Below, one piece after another: positions 28,151-35,064 of a stretch of 64,000 nt of DNA. The stretch spans positions 353,341 through 417,340 of the forward strand of contig PKWJ01000018.1 of assembly GCA_003132025.1 (NCBI GenBank). The letters run 5' to 3'. The position numbers and the translations under genes are program-made. This DNA comes from Gammaproteobacteria bacterium (GTDB lineage: Bacteria; Pseudomonadota; Gammaproteobacteria; Steroidobacterales; Steroidobacteraceae). Within the stretch, counting starts at the first letter, position 1. Each line of letters starts with the position of its first letter. The notes under the pieces are model-generated. The model was not told the origin of the DNA. It made no database searches and saw only the letters and a list, made by a program, of their open reading frames with translations.

Positions 28151-28406
28151 CGCCGCAATTCGTAATTTTTACCATAATTATCAAACAGTTGTGATGCACC
28201 TCGGGTGTCCTCCAGATCCGATCGGGGCCCCGGGGCGGCAGGTGTAGCATTGAACCTCCACGGCGCAATTGTTATGGCTGGCGCACCATTGCGGTGAATC
28301 GCAGTCGGCGGGCGCCGACAGCAGATAGCGCCCCCGGCGGCGATCGACCCGCGCGCTCCGCGCTCTATGCTGCATCGTTCCCCATCACAACATCGGCGGA
28401 GGCACC

Positions 28407-28697
28407 ATGAGCGGGCATAGTGACAAGCGTTCGCGCAAGGATCGCAAATCGGCGGGCAAGGATGCCGTCCAGGGCGAGGGTGATTACCAGGCCGCGCGCC
28501 GCTATCGGCGCGAAGTCAGCGACTTCGTGTCCAGGAGCGATGTCGATGCGCTGGCGCATGAAGCCGCGCCAACTTCAGCCAAAGAAGCCCGCGATCTGGC
28601 GCTGGCGGAAGAGCGTGGCCGCGACCGTTCCAAAGGCGACGACGCAGCTGACCCCGGGATCATGTATCCGGGACGCAAACCTGAGCCCGGCCGCTAA
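28407..28697 (+). CDS. Small hydrophilic protein of unknown function
   Basis: A 96-residue, highly charged protein with no membrane segment or signal peptide: MSGHSDKRSRKDRKSAGKDA at the start and a charged, low-complexity body. A Shine-Dalgarno GGCGGAGG sits six bases before the ATG, and codon use is like neighbouring genes, so it is probably real. I do not recognise a domain. It is convergent with the ferritin-like gene downstream and divergent from the possible sRNA. Confidence 0.55.
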   Translation: MSGHSDKRSRKDRKSAGKDAVQGEGDYQAARRYRREVSDFVSRSDVDALAHEAAPTSAKEARDLALAEERGRDRSKGDDAADPGIMYPGRKPEPGR

Positions 28698-28751
28698 CGC
28701 CGCCGGAACGCTGAATTCATCCGGATGAATCCTGCCGCGACCCCGTGCAGA

Positions 28752-29381
28752 TCAGTGCATGTCCTCGAGCGCAGCGCCGGCGTGACTCGCGGGGCCCGCC
28801 GCGGCACGGTCGCGGCGCAGCATCTCATCGCGCAGGCTTGCGACTTCTTCGGCGTGTCCCTGTTCGGCACTCATGATCTTCTCGATCAGCTGCCGCGTCG
28901 CGGGCTCGTGATCGGCCAGATAGCGGACGATGTCGCGATAGGTGTCGATCGCGATGCGCTCGGCGATCAGGTCCTCAGCCAGCATATCCGTGAATATTTC
29001 ATCATCGGCGAGCTCGATTTCGCGCCAGTCAGGCGCGCTCGCCGGATTGAGATTCGGCTGGCCGCCCAGTTCCACGATGTGCGCGGCGATCTGATCCGCG
29101 TGGCTCTGTTCTTCCTGTACGCGCTTCATGAACTCATTCTTGCGTGCATCGGGCACGGCGTCAGCGGTCATGAGGCAGTAGCGCCGATAGCGCACCACGC
29201 AGACAAGCTCGGTGGCGAGTGCTGCATTCAGTAATCGCAATACCGCGTTGCGGTCGATGGCACGATCCGCGCTCCCGACGCCCGCTTCTATTTGCGCTCG
29301 CGCGCGGCTGCGGATTTCCGCAACGCTACTCAGGAATGGGTGAATCCGGTCCCGCTGGGAACCAGCCAGATATGCTGACAT
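28752..29381 (-). CDS. Ferritin-like protein (bacterioferritin/DPS-related)
   Basis: A 209-residue four-helix ferritin-like protein. Di-iron type ligands are seen in order: ATELVCVVRY (Glu), EEQSHADQI (ExxH), AEDLIAERIAIDTYRD (Glu) and SAEQGHAEEV (ExxH). It may store iron or protect from peroxide. The start chosen (MSAYLAGSQ) is preceded by GAGGA about nine bases upstream, and the upstream ATG lacks such a site. It is divergent from the histidine kinase gene across about 130 bases. Confidence 0.82.
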   Translation of the reverse strand: MSAYLAGSQRDRIHPFLSSVAEIRSRARAQIEAGVGSADRAIDRNAVLRLLNAALATELVCVVRYRRYCLMTADAVPDARKNEFMKRVQEEQSHADQIAAHIVELGGQPNLNPASAPDWREIELADDEIFTDMLAEDLIAERIAIDTYRDIVRYLADHEPATRQLIEKIMSAEQGHAEEVASLRDEMLRRDRAAAGPASHAGAALEDMH

Positions 29382-29511
29382 CGCTGCGCTTCCTCGTTGC
29401 GGCAAACGTTGAATTGGATGACTTCACTATGAAGCATGGCATTGTGTATTGGGCTATATTGTCGGCAGTGCACGCCATGCATTGTAGGAACCAGCTCACA
29501 GCGTACGAATC

Positions 29512-30930
29512 ATGTTAGTTTCCGGTCGTGCATCGCGGGCCATCGCTCTCGCAATCGCTTTCCTGATGCTGGTGGCCCTGGTGGTCATCGCGGAAATCGG
29601 GCAAAGCGGACAGCGGCAGATCAACCGCATCATCAGTCTTTCGCAGCAGCGCCAGGTGTTGATGGCGGAATTGCTGACCGAGCTATCCGACGCGGAAGCC
29701 GACCAGCGCGGATTCCTGCTCACCAACGATGACAAGTACCTGCAGCCCTACCAGGCGGCGCGCGATCGAATTGAGCCGACACTCGATCAGCTTACCGATC
29801 TGTTCCGCGACAACGACCGGCTGCTGGTCAGTGTCGGGCAGCGCGATGTGGCGCGTAGTTTGCGCGTCCTGGTCGGCGCCAAGCTGGGCGAACTCGCGGC
29901 ATCCCTGGCGCTATACAACTCGCAGGGGCCGGAGCAGGCGCTGGGGCTGGTGCGTACCGACCTCGGTAGCCGCACTATGGCCGATATTCGCGATGCGGTC
30001 TCCAGGCTGCATACCACGGAACGCGATGCGATCAGCGTGGCACTGGACCGCGCCGCACGCCTGCAGCTGGTGTCGCGCGCGCTGATGGGCGGCGTGGTAC
30101 TGCTCAATATCGCTTTGCTGATCCTGGCGGCGGCGCTGTGGGCACGCCAGGCGCGCCGCCGCGCCGAGCTCACCGAACAGCTCGCGATCGAAAACGAGGA
30201 GCTGGAACGACGGGTGCGGCGCCGCACGGCCGAGCTGTCGGCGCTCTCAAGCCACCTGCAGCAGTTGTCGGAGAAGGAAAAAGCGTCACTGGCGCGCGAG
30301 CTGCACGATGAACTGGGTGGCCTGCTGATCGCGGTCAAGATGGACGTGTCCTGGCTGCAGAAGCGCCTTCCCAACACCAACGCCGATATCCAGTCGCGCT
30401 TTACCCGCGTCATCAAGGTGCTCGACGACGGTGTCGATTTCAAACGCCGCATCGTCGAAAACCTGCGCCCGACCCTGCTCGACAACATCGGCCTGCTGCC
30501 GGCGATCCGGTGGATCACGCAGGAAACCTGCGCGCGCGCCGGTCTGCGCTGCACGGAGGTGTATCCCGACTTTGACCTGCGCTTGATCGACGATGCGGCC
30601 ATCATGGCCTTTCGGCTGGTGCAGGAATCGCTGGTCAACGTCGTCAAGCACGCGCGGGCGACCGATGTGCACGTCGAGGTCGCGGTGCAGGGCGATGAGC
30701 TGATGATCCTGGTGCAGGACAACGGCGGCGGCATCGATGCCGATCGGCGTGAAGCGGTCGGCTCGCACGGACTGGCGACCATGCGCCATCGGGTGCGCAG
30801 CTTCGGCGGTACGTTCGAGATCGAGTGCCCGCCCGAGGGTGGCACCCGGGTGCGCGCTCGCCTGCCACTGGCTGCGATCGTGCAGCCTCCGGCTCCGCTC
30901 GCCATTCCATCACTGGCGAGTGCCCGTTAG
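29512..30930 (+). CDS. CHASE3-type sensor histidine kinase, NarX/DegS class
   Basis: Membrane sensor kinase of 472 residues. An N-terminal membrane helix (residues 9-28) is followed by a CHASE3 extracytoplasmic domain (for example SDAEADQRGFLLTNDDKYLQ), then a second membrane helix at about 190-212. The dimerisation/phosphoacceptor domain is HisKA_3 with His265 in ARELHDELGGLL. A HATPase_c domain with VQDNGGGID and GSHGLATMRHRV follows. This class pairs with NarL/FixJ response regulators, and one such regulator is encoded at 31492. The signal is unknown. Confidence 0.9.
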   Translation: MLVSGRASRAIALAIAFLMLVALVVIAEIGQSGQRQINRIISLSQQRQVLMAELLTELSDAEADQRGFLLTNDDKYLQPYQAARDRIEPTLDQLTDLFRDNDRLLVSVGQRDVARSLRVLVGAKLGELAASLALYNSQGPEQALGLVRTDLGSRTMADIRDAVSRLHTTERDAISVALDRAARLQLVSRALMGGVVLLNIALLILAAALWARQARRRAELTEQLAIENEELERRVRRRTAELSALSSHLQQLSEKEKASLARELHDELGGLLIAVKMDVSWLQKRLPNTNADIQSRFTRVIKVLDDGVDFKRRIVENLRPTLLDNIGLLPAIRWITQETCARAGLRCTEVYPDFDLRLIDDAAIMAFRLVQESLVNVVKHARATDVHVEVAVQGDELMILVQDNGGGIDADRREAVGSHGLATMRHRVRSFGGTFEIECPPEGGTRVRARLPLAAIVQPPAPLAIPSLASAR

Positions 30931-30951
30931 CACTGACCTTAAGGCAGCAAG

Positions 30952-31365
30952 TCAGTTCGGCGGACCTTCTTCCCCGGCGTCATTGATGTCGGCGCCAATC
31001 TGCTGCAATAGGGTCGGCAGGCGATCGAAGTCGCGCAACTTGTCGAGGAAGTGCCGCGCTCCGAGCGCAGCTGCAGCGCGCCGGTACTCGGCCAGGTCGT
31101 AATTGGTCAGCACAATGACGACCACCTTGCGCGCTGGACTGCCCGGAATCGCGCGTAGCACTCCGAAGCCTGTGCCCTGGCGCAGATGCAGGTCCAGTAA
31201 TAGTACATCGACCGGGTGGCGCTGCAGTGCGGCAACCGCATCCGCCTCGCTGTCCACCGTGCCCGCGAGATGCACTCCAGGCACGCTCAACACCGTCTCG
31301 CGCAGCCGCTCGGCCAGCACCCGTGAGTCCTCGACCAGTAGCACCGACAGGTTGCGCGAGCTCAT
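30952..31365 (-). CDS. Stand-alone response regulator receiver domain
   Basis: A 137-residue protein consisting of a single receiver domain, with no output domain. The DD pair is in LLVEDS, the phosphoacceptor Asp in VDVLLLDLHL, and the Thr/Lys positions in VIVLTN and FLDKL. The start at MSSRNLSV is used; an upstream ATG is also possible. It could act in a phosphorelay or as a sink for the kinase encoded at 29512. It lies convergent with the kinase gene. Confidence 0.82.
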   Translation of the reverse strand: MSSRNLSVLLVEDSRVLAERLRETVLSVPGVHLAGTVDSEADAVAALQRHPVDVLLLDLHLRQGTGFGVLRAIPGSPARKVVVIVLTNYDLAEYRRAAAALGARHFLDKLRDFDRLPTLLQQIGADINDAGEEGPPN

Positions 31366-31491
31366 ATGAGCGGATTCAAGAAATAATGCCTGTGCGTCCA
31401 TGGGCCAGCCAACTGTTAGTGGTGTACACGTTTCGAATTAGAAGCGCGTAACCAGGCCAGCGCCATCGGCATTGGCCTACAGCACCCCTCC

Positions 31492-32124
31492 CTATTGGAT
31501 GATTCCGTTGCGCAGGGCGTAGGTAGTGATGTCGGCGTTGGTGGTCAGACTCATCTTTTCCAGAATTCGGGTGCGGTAGGTGCTTACCGTCTTCACCGAC
31601 AGGCACAGCTCATCGGCGATCGACGACACCGCCCGTCCCGTGGCGAGCTTGCAGAATATCTGGAATTCGCGCTCCGACAGTCGACGATGCAGCGGCTGTT
31701 CGCTGTCGCCGTCCAGATCCGACAGCAGTAGTTCGGCCAGATTGGCGCTGACGTAGCGCCGCCCCTGCATCACGGTACGCGTCGCCTTCAGCAGCTCTTC
31801 CGGGGCGCATTCCTTGGGCAGGTATCCGCCGGCGCCGGCCTTCAGTACGTTGATGGCATATTGACGCTCCGGAAAGCCGCTCAGGACCAGCACCTTGGTG
31901 TCCGGATAGCTCGCGCGTATATAGCGCAGGATGTCCAGTCCGCTCCGGTCCGGCATGTTGATGTCCAGGATGACCAGGTCCCAGCTTCCGGCGCGCAGCT
32001 TATCCAGCGTCTCGTTACCCGATGCGGCTTCACCAATTTCGGTGATGGAGCGATCTTCCACCAGAAATTGGCGCAACCCGGCCCGTACCATCGCGTGGTC
32101 ATCGGCCAGCAATACTTTTGTCAT
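31492..32124 (-). CDS. NarL/FixJ-family response regulator
   Basis: A 210-residue two-domain transcription regulator. The receiver has KVLLADDHAMVRAG, the phosphoacceptor Asp in LVILDINMPDRSG and the Lys in YLPKE. The C-terminal LuxR-type HTH is LSEREFQIFCKLATGRAVSS followed by IADELCLSVKTVSTYRTRIL. The start at MTKVLLADD is used, although an ATG nine codons upstream exists. It is likely the partner of the CHASE3 kinase. It lies 33 bases downstream of the sigma-54 activator gene on the same strand. Confidence 0.88.
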   Translation of the reverse strand: MTKVLLADDHAMVRAGLRQFLVEDRSITEIGEAASGNETLDKLRAGSWDLVILDINMPDRSGLDILRYIRASYPDTKVLVLSGFPERQYAINVLKAGAGGYLPKECAPEELLKATRTVMQGRRYVSANLAELLLSDLDGDSEQPLHRRLSEREFQIFCKLATGRAVSSIADELCLSVKTVSTYRTRILEKMSLTTNADITTYALRNGIIQ

Positions 32125-32156
32125 TGAGTTAACCATCCTATGGAAGCTCACGCATT

Positions 32157-33134
32157 TCAGGCGTGGGTTTCCATGCCCTGATGTTGTTGTCCGTAGATAG
32201 CGAGTTTGTTATACAACGTTTTCAAGCTGCATCCCAGCGTCTTGGCCGCGCGATTCTTGTTGCCAGCCCAGTGCGCCAGCGTCGCCTCGATCAGCCACTG
32301 TTCCGCCTCCGCCAGCGATGATCCGATCGGCACGCAAATGCCATCGGTATCCTCGTGCGACACCACATCCGTGCTGGCTGCCGCATGCAGATTCATGGGC
32401 TGCAGCTTCAGCTCGTGCTCACACAGAATGTAGGCGCGCTCGACCGCATTCTTCAGCTCCCGGACGTTGCCGGGCCAGCGATATTCACGCAAGGTTTGCC
32501 TGGCGCCGCTGCTGAACACCTTCGCCGTGTCGTTGCGGGCGTTGATCTCGTTCAGGAAGTGCTCCGCGAGCAGCACCACATCATCGCCGCGCTCGCGCAG
32601 TGGCGCCAGCGCGATCGGAAATACAGCCAGCCGATACAGCAGGTCCTCGCGCAAGCTGCCGTCGCGCACCGCCTGTACCGGCGAGCGATTGGTCGCCGCC
32701 ACTACGCGAACGTCGGTCCTGATCTCCTGCGTGCCGCCGACCCGGAAGAAGCATCGTGTCTCGAGGAATCGCAGCAGCCGCGTCTGCATGTCGGCGCTCA
32801 TCTCGGTGACCTCATCGAGGAACAGCGTGCCGCCTGAGGCGCGCTCGACCATGCCGGCGTGACTGCGTCCCGCGCCGGTGAAACTGCCGCGTTCAAATCC
32901 GAACAGTTCCGATTCGATCAGCGTCGGCGGCAAAGCGCCGCAGTTGATGCCGAGAAACGGTCCCGAGCCGCGCGCGCTGCGCGCATGAATCGCCTGTGCA
33001 ACCAGTTCCTTGCCGGAGCCGCTCTCGCCGGATATCAGCACTGTGGCGTCGGTGGGCGCTACCTTGTCCACCAGGTCGCGGATGGCCTGCATAGCGGCCG
33101 AGCCACCAACCATCCAATTTGCCATGTCATTCAT
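32157..33134 (-). CDS. Sigma-54-dependent activator without receiver domain
   Basis: A 325-residue enhancer-binding protein of AAA+ type. It has Walker A GESGSGKE (residues 35-42), the sigma-54 contact loop GSFTGA instead of GAFTGA, Walker B GGTLFLDEV, and the Arg finger block REDLLYRLAVFPI. The C-terminal Fis-type HTH is NRAAKTLGCSLKTLYNKL. There is no receiver, PAS or GAF domain before the AAA+ part; the protein starts directly at MVGGSAAMQAIRDLV. Its input must therefore come from another protein or from its level. It lies next to the mttB homologue, a plausible but unproven target. Confidence 0.86.
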   Translation of the reverse strand: MNDMANWMVGGSAAMQAIRDLVDKVAPTDATVLISGESGSGKELVAQAIHARSARGSGPFLGINCGALPPTLIESELFGFERGSFTGAGRSHAGMVERASGGTLFLDEVTEMSADMQTRLLRFLETRCFFRVGGTQEIRTDVRVVAATNRSPVQAVRDGSLREDLLYRLAVFPIALAPLRERGDDVVLLAEHFLNEINARNDTAKVFSSGARQTLREYRWPGNVRELKNAVERAYILCEHELKLQPMNLHAAASTDVVSHEDTDGICVPIGSSLAEAEQWLIEATLAHWAGNKNRAAKTLGCSLKTLYNKLAIYGQQHQGMETHA

Positions 33135-33472
33135 GCAAGTCTCCAGCGAGTAGTCGGGCGAATAGTCAAGCGACGGTCAAATAGAACCGTAGCGCTACTT
33201 GTAACCACTGGCGCCGCTTGGCTGCACCAGCCCCGGACTATGATGCTGTGGGACCATGAAAAATTTTCTGTAAGTGTTTGTCCTACACCGAGGGTGGAAA
33301 CAGCGGAATGCCAGCCGCGCCCGCGTTGTTTCGCGCGCGCAACGCCGGGGACAATATCGGCGGTTGGCGCGCCTGGAATGTCGCGCCGGAACAAATCGAT
33401 GCCGCAAAATGGTCGGCCGCGCGCCCTAGCCTTAACCATACTTGTATATTGCGGCAGGAGGTCGAGCCCCCC
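33135..33472. other. Intergenic regulatory region between the sigma-54 activator and the mttB homologue
   Basis: The 338 bases between divergent genes. I see an imperfect dyad TGTAAG-N7-CCTACA at 33269-33287, and a TATATT hexamer near 33446 that could be a -10 without a good -35. A near-match to the sigma-54 promoter at 33209 has the wrong spacing. A Shine-Dalgarno AGGAGG lies 11 bases before the ATG of the mttB homologue. No gene is apparent in the region. Confidence 0.5.
33269..33287. promoter_or_regulatory. Candidate NarL/FixJ-type operator dyad
   Basis: TGTAAG (33269-33274) and CCTACA (33282-33287) form an imperfect inverted repeat around seven bases, resembling sites bound by NarL/FixJ-type regulators such as GacA. 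A NarL/FixJ regulator gene lies about 1.1 kb away. No direct evidence of binding. Confidence 0.3.
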
Positions 33473-35041
33473 ATGGATGACCAGCAAGCGCTATCGGCAC
33501 GTCGCAACCGCGGCGGCGGCCGCGAGGCCAAGCGCGCCGCGCGGGCGGCACGCTCAGCCGTCACCGTTCCGTACATCACGCGTAACCTGCCGTACTACGA
33601 AGTCCTCGACGAGCAGGGCCTGATCACCATCGAAAACAATGCCGACACGATCCTGGAGGAGATCGGCATCGACTTCCGTGACGACGCCGAGTCGCTCACG
33701 CTGTGGAAGGCGGCCGGGGCCCACGTCAAGGGCGAGCGCGTGCACTTCCCGCGTGGCCTGTGCCGCTCGCTGATCCGCAACACCGCACCGCGCGAGTTCG
33801 TGCAATACGCCCGCAATCCAGCACACAACGTGCCCATCGGCGGCAAGCACACCGTGTTTGCCCCGGCCTACGGCTCGCCGTTCATCCGCAATCTGGACGA
33901 GGGCCGTCGCTACGCGCGCATCGAGGATTTCCGGAACTTCGTCAAGCTCGCCTACATGGCGCCGTCGCTGCATCACTCGGGCGGCACCATCTGCGAGCCG
34001 GTGGATCTGCCGGTCAACAAACGGCATTTCGATATGGTCTACAGCCACATCAAGTACAGCGACAAGCCGTTCATGGGCTCGGTCACGCACCCCGAACGCG
34101 CTGCGGATACGGTCGAGATGGCGAAGATCCTGTTCGGTCCGGATTTCATCGACCCGGTCACCGGGCGCCCCCGCACCGTGCTGGTCAGTCTCATCAATGC
34201 CAACTCGCCGATGACGTTCGACTCGACCATGCTCGGCGCCCTGAAGGTCTACGCGCGTGCCAACCAGGCCACGATCGTGACGCCCTTCATCCTTGCCGGG
34301 GCGATGTCACCGGTGACGGTGGCCGGCACGGCAGCGCAGACGCTGGCCGAAGCGCTGGCCGGCATGGCGCTGACGCAGCTGGTGAATCCCGGCGCGCCGG
34401 TGATCTTCGGCAGCTTTGCCTCCTCGATCTCGATGCAATCCGGCGCGCCCACGTTCGGCACCCCCGAGCCGGCACTGGTGCTGTATATCATGGCCGCGCT
34501 GGCGCGCCGCCTCGGGGTACCGTTCCGTTCCGGCGGCAGCCTGTGCGCATCCAAGATCGCCGATGCGCAAGCGGCATTCGAATCGGCCAACACGCTGCTG
34601 CCGACCTGTCTTGCGGGAGTCAATTTCGTGCTGCACGTCGCGGGCTGGCTCGAGGGCGGCCTGGCCATGGGCTACGAGAAATTCGTCATGGACGTCGATC
34701 AGGCGGGCATGATGCAGACCTTCCTTAAGGGCGTGGACATGTCCGACAACGGCCAGGCCATGGATGCAATCCGCGAGGTCGGCCCCGGCAAGCATTTCCT
34801 CGGCTGTGCGCACACCCAGGCAAACTTTGAGACCGCGTTCTACCGCTCGGCGCTGGCCGACAACAACAGCTACGAGCAGTGGGAAGCCGAGGGTGCGAGC
34901 GACATGGCCAAGCGCGCTAATGTCCTGTGGAAAAAGCAGCTCGCGGAGTACCAGGCGCCGCCGCTGGATGCCGCGATCGACGAGGCGCTGCTCGATTTCA
35001 TGCAGCGCCGCAAGGCCTCGTTTCCGGACTCGAACGTGTGA
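33473..35041 (+). CDS. Non-pyrrolysine MttB-family methyltransferase (first copy)
   Basis: Trimethylamine methyltransferase-family enzyme (COG5598), 522 residues. In this family a methyl group is moved from a quaternary or tertiary amine to a corrinoid protein. The sequence reads through without an in-frame TAG, so it lacks pyrrolysine and belongs to the MtgB-like (glycine betaine) side of the family. Start at 33473 is supported by AGGAGG upstream. The N-terminus has a basic RNRGGGREAKRAARAARS segment, also seen in the second copy at 62491. It is convergent with the RACE gene of the corrinoid operon. Substrate may be glycine betaine, but carnitine, proline betaine and others are also possible. 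Confidence 0.88.
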   Translation: MDDQQALSARRNRGGGREAKRAARAARSAVTVPYITRNLPYYEVLDEQGLITIENNADTILEEIGIDFRDDAESLTLWKAAGAHVKGERVHFPRGLCRSLIRNTAPREFVQYARNPAHNVPIGGKHTVFAPAYGSPFIRNLDEGRRYARIEDFRNFVKLAYMAPSLHHSGGTICEPVDLPVNKRHFDMVYSHIKYSDKPFMGSVTHPERAADTVEMAKILFGPDFIDPVTGRPRTVLVSLINANSPMTFDSTMLGALKVYARANQATIVTPFILAGAMSPVTVAGTAAQTLAEALAGMALTQLVNPGAPVIFGSFASSISMQSGAPTFGTPEPALVLYIMAALARRLGVPFRSGGSLCASKIADAQAAFESANTLLPTCLAGVNFVLHVAGWLEGGLAMGYEKFVMDVDQAGMMQTFLKGVDMSDNGQAMDAIREVGPGKHFLGCAHTQANFETAFYRSALADNNSYEQWEAEGASDMAKRANVLWKKQLAEYQAPPLDAAIDEALLDFMQRRKASFPDSNV

Positions 35042-35064
35042 CTGCGGATGCGTCGCGCAGCGCG

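Larger units (their letters stand above)
27876..28406. other. 530-base intergenic stretch
   Basis: The stretch between the ABC gene (minus strand) and a small plus-strand gene. It holds a strong minus-strand terminator (27972-28040) and possibly the small RNA it ends, with an AT-rich patch at about 28156-28184 as its possible promoter. A short minus-strand frame at 28181-28375 encodes 64 residues with six Cys, which may or may not be translated. I see no other recognisable gene. The Shine-Dalgarno of the 28407 gene lies at its right end. Confidence 0.6.

Noticed and set aside
33209-33226. Possible sigma-54 promoter upstream of mttB
   Set aside because: TGG at 33209 is followed by a GC nine bases later, not the required ten, and the TTGC part is TTGG; the match is off by one.
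33135-33472. Cobalamin riboswitch in the mttB leader
   Set aside because: No B12-box or matching stems could be found on either strand; only a dyad and AT-rich patches are seen.
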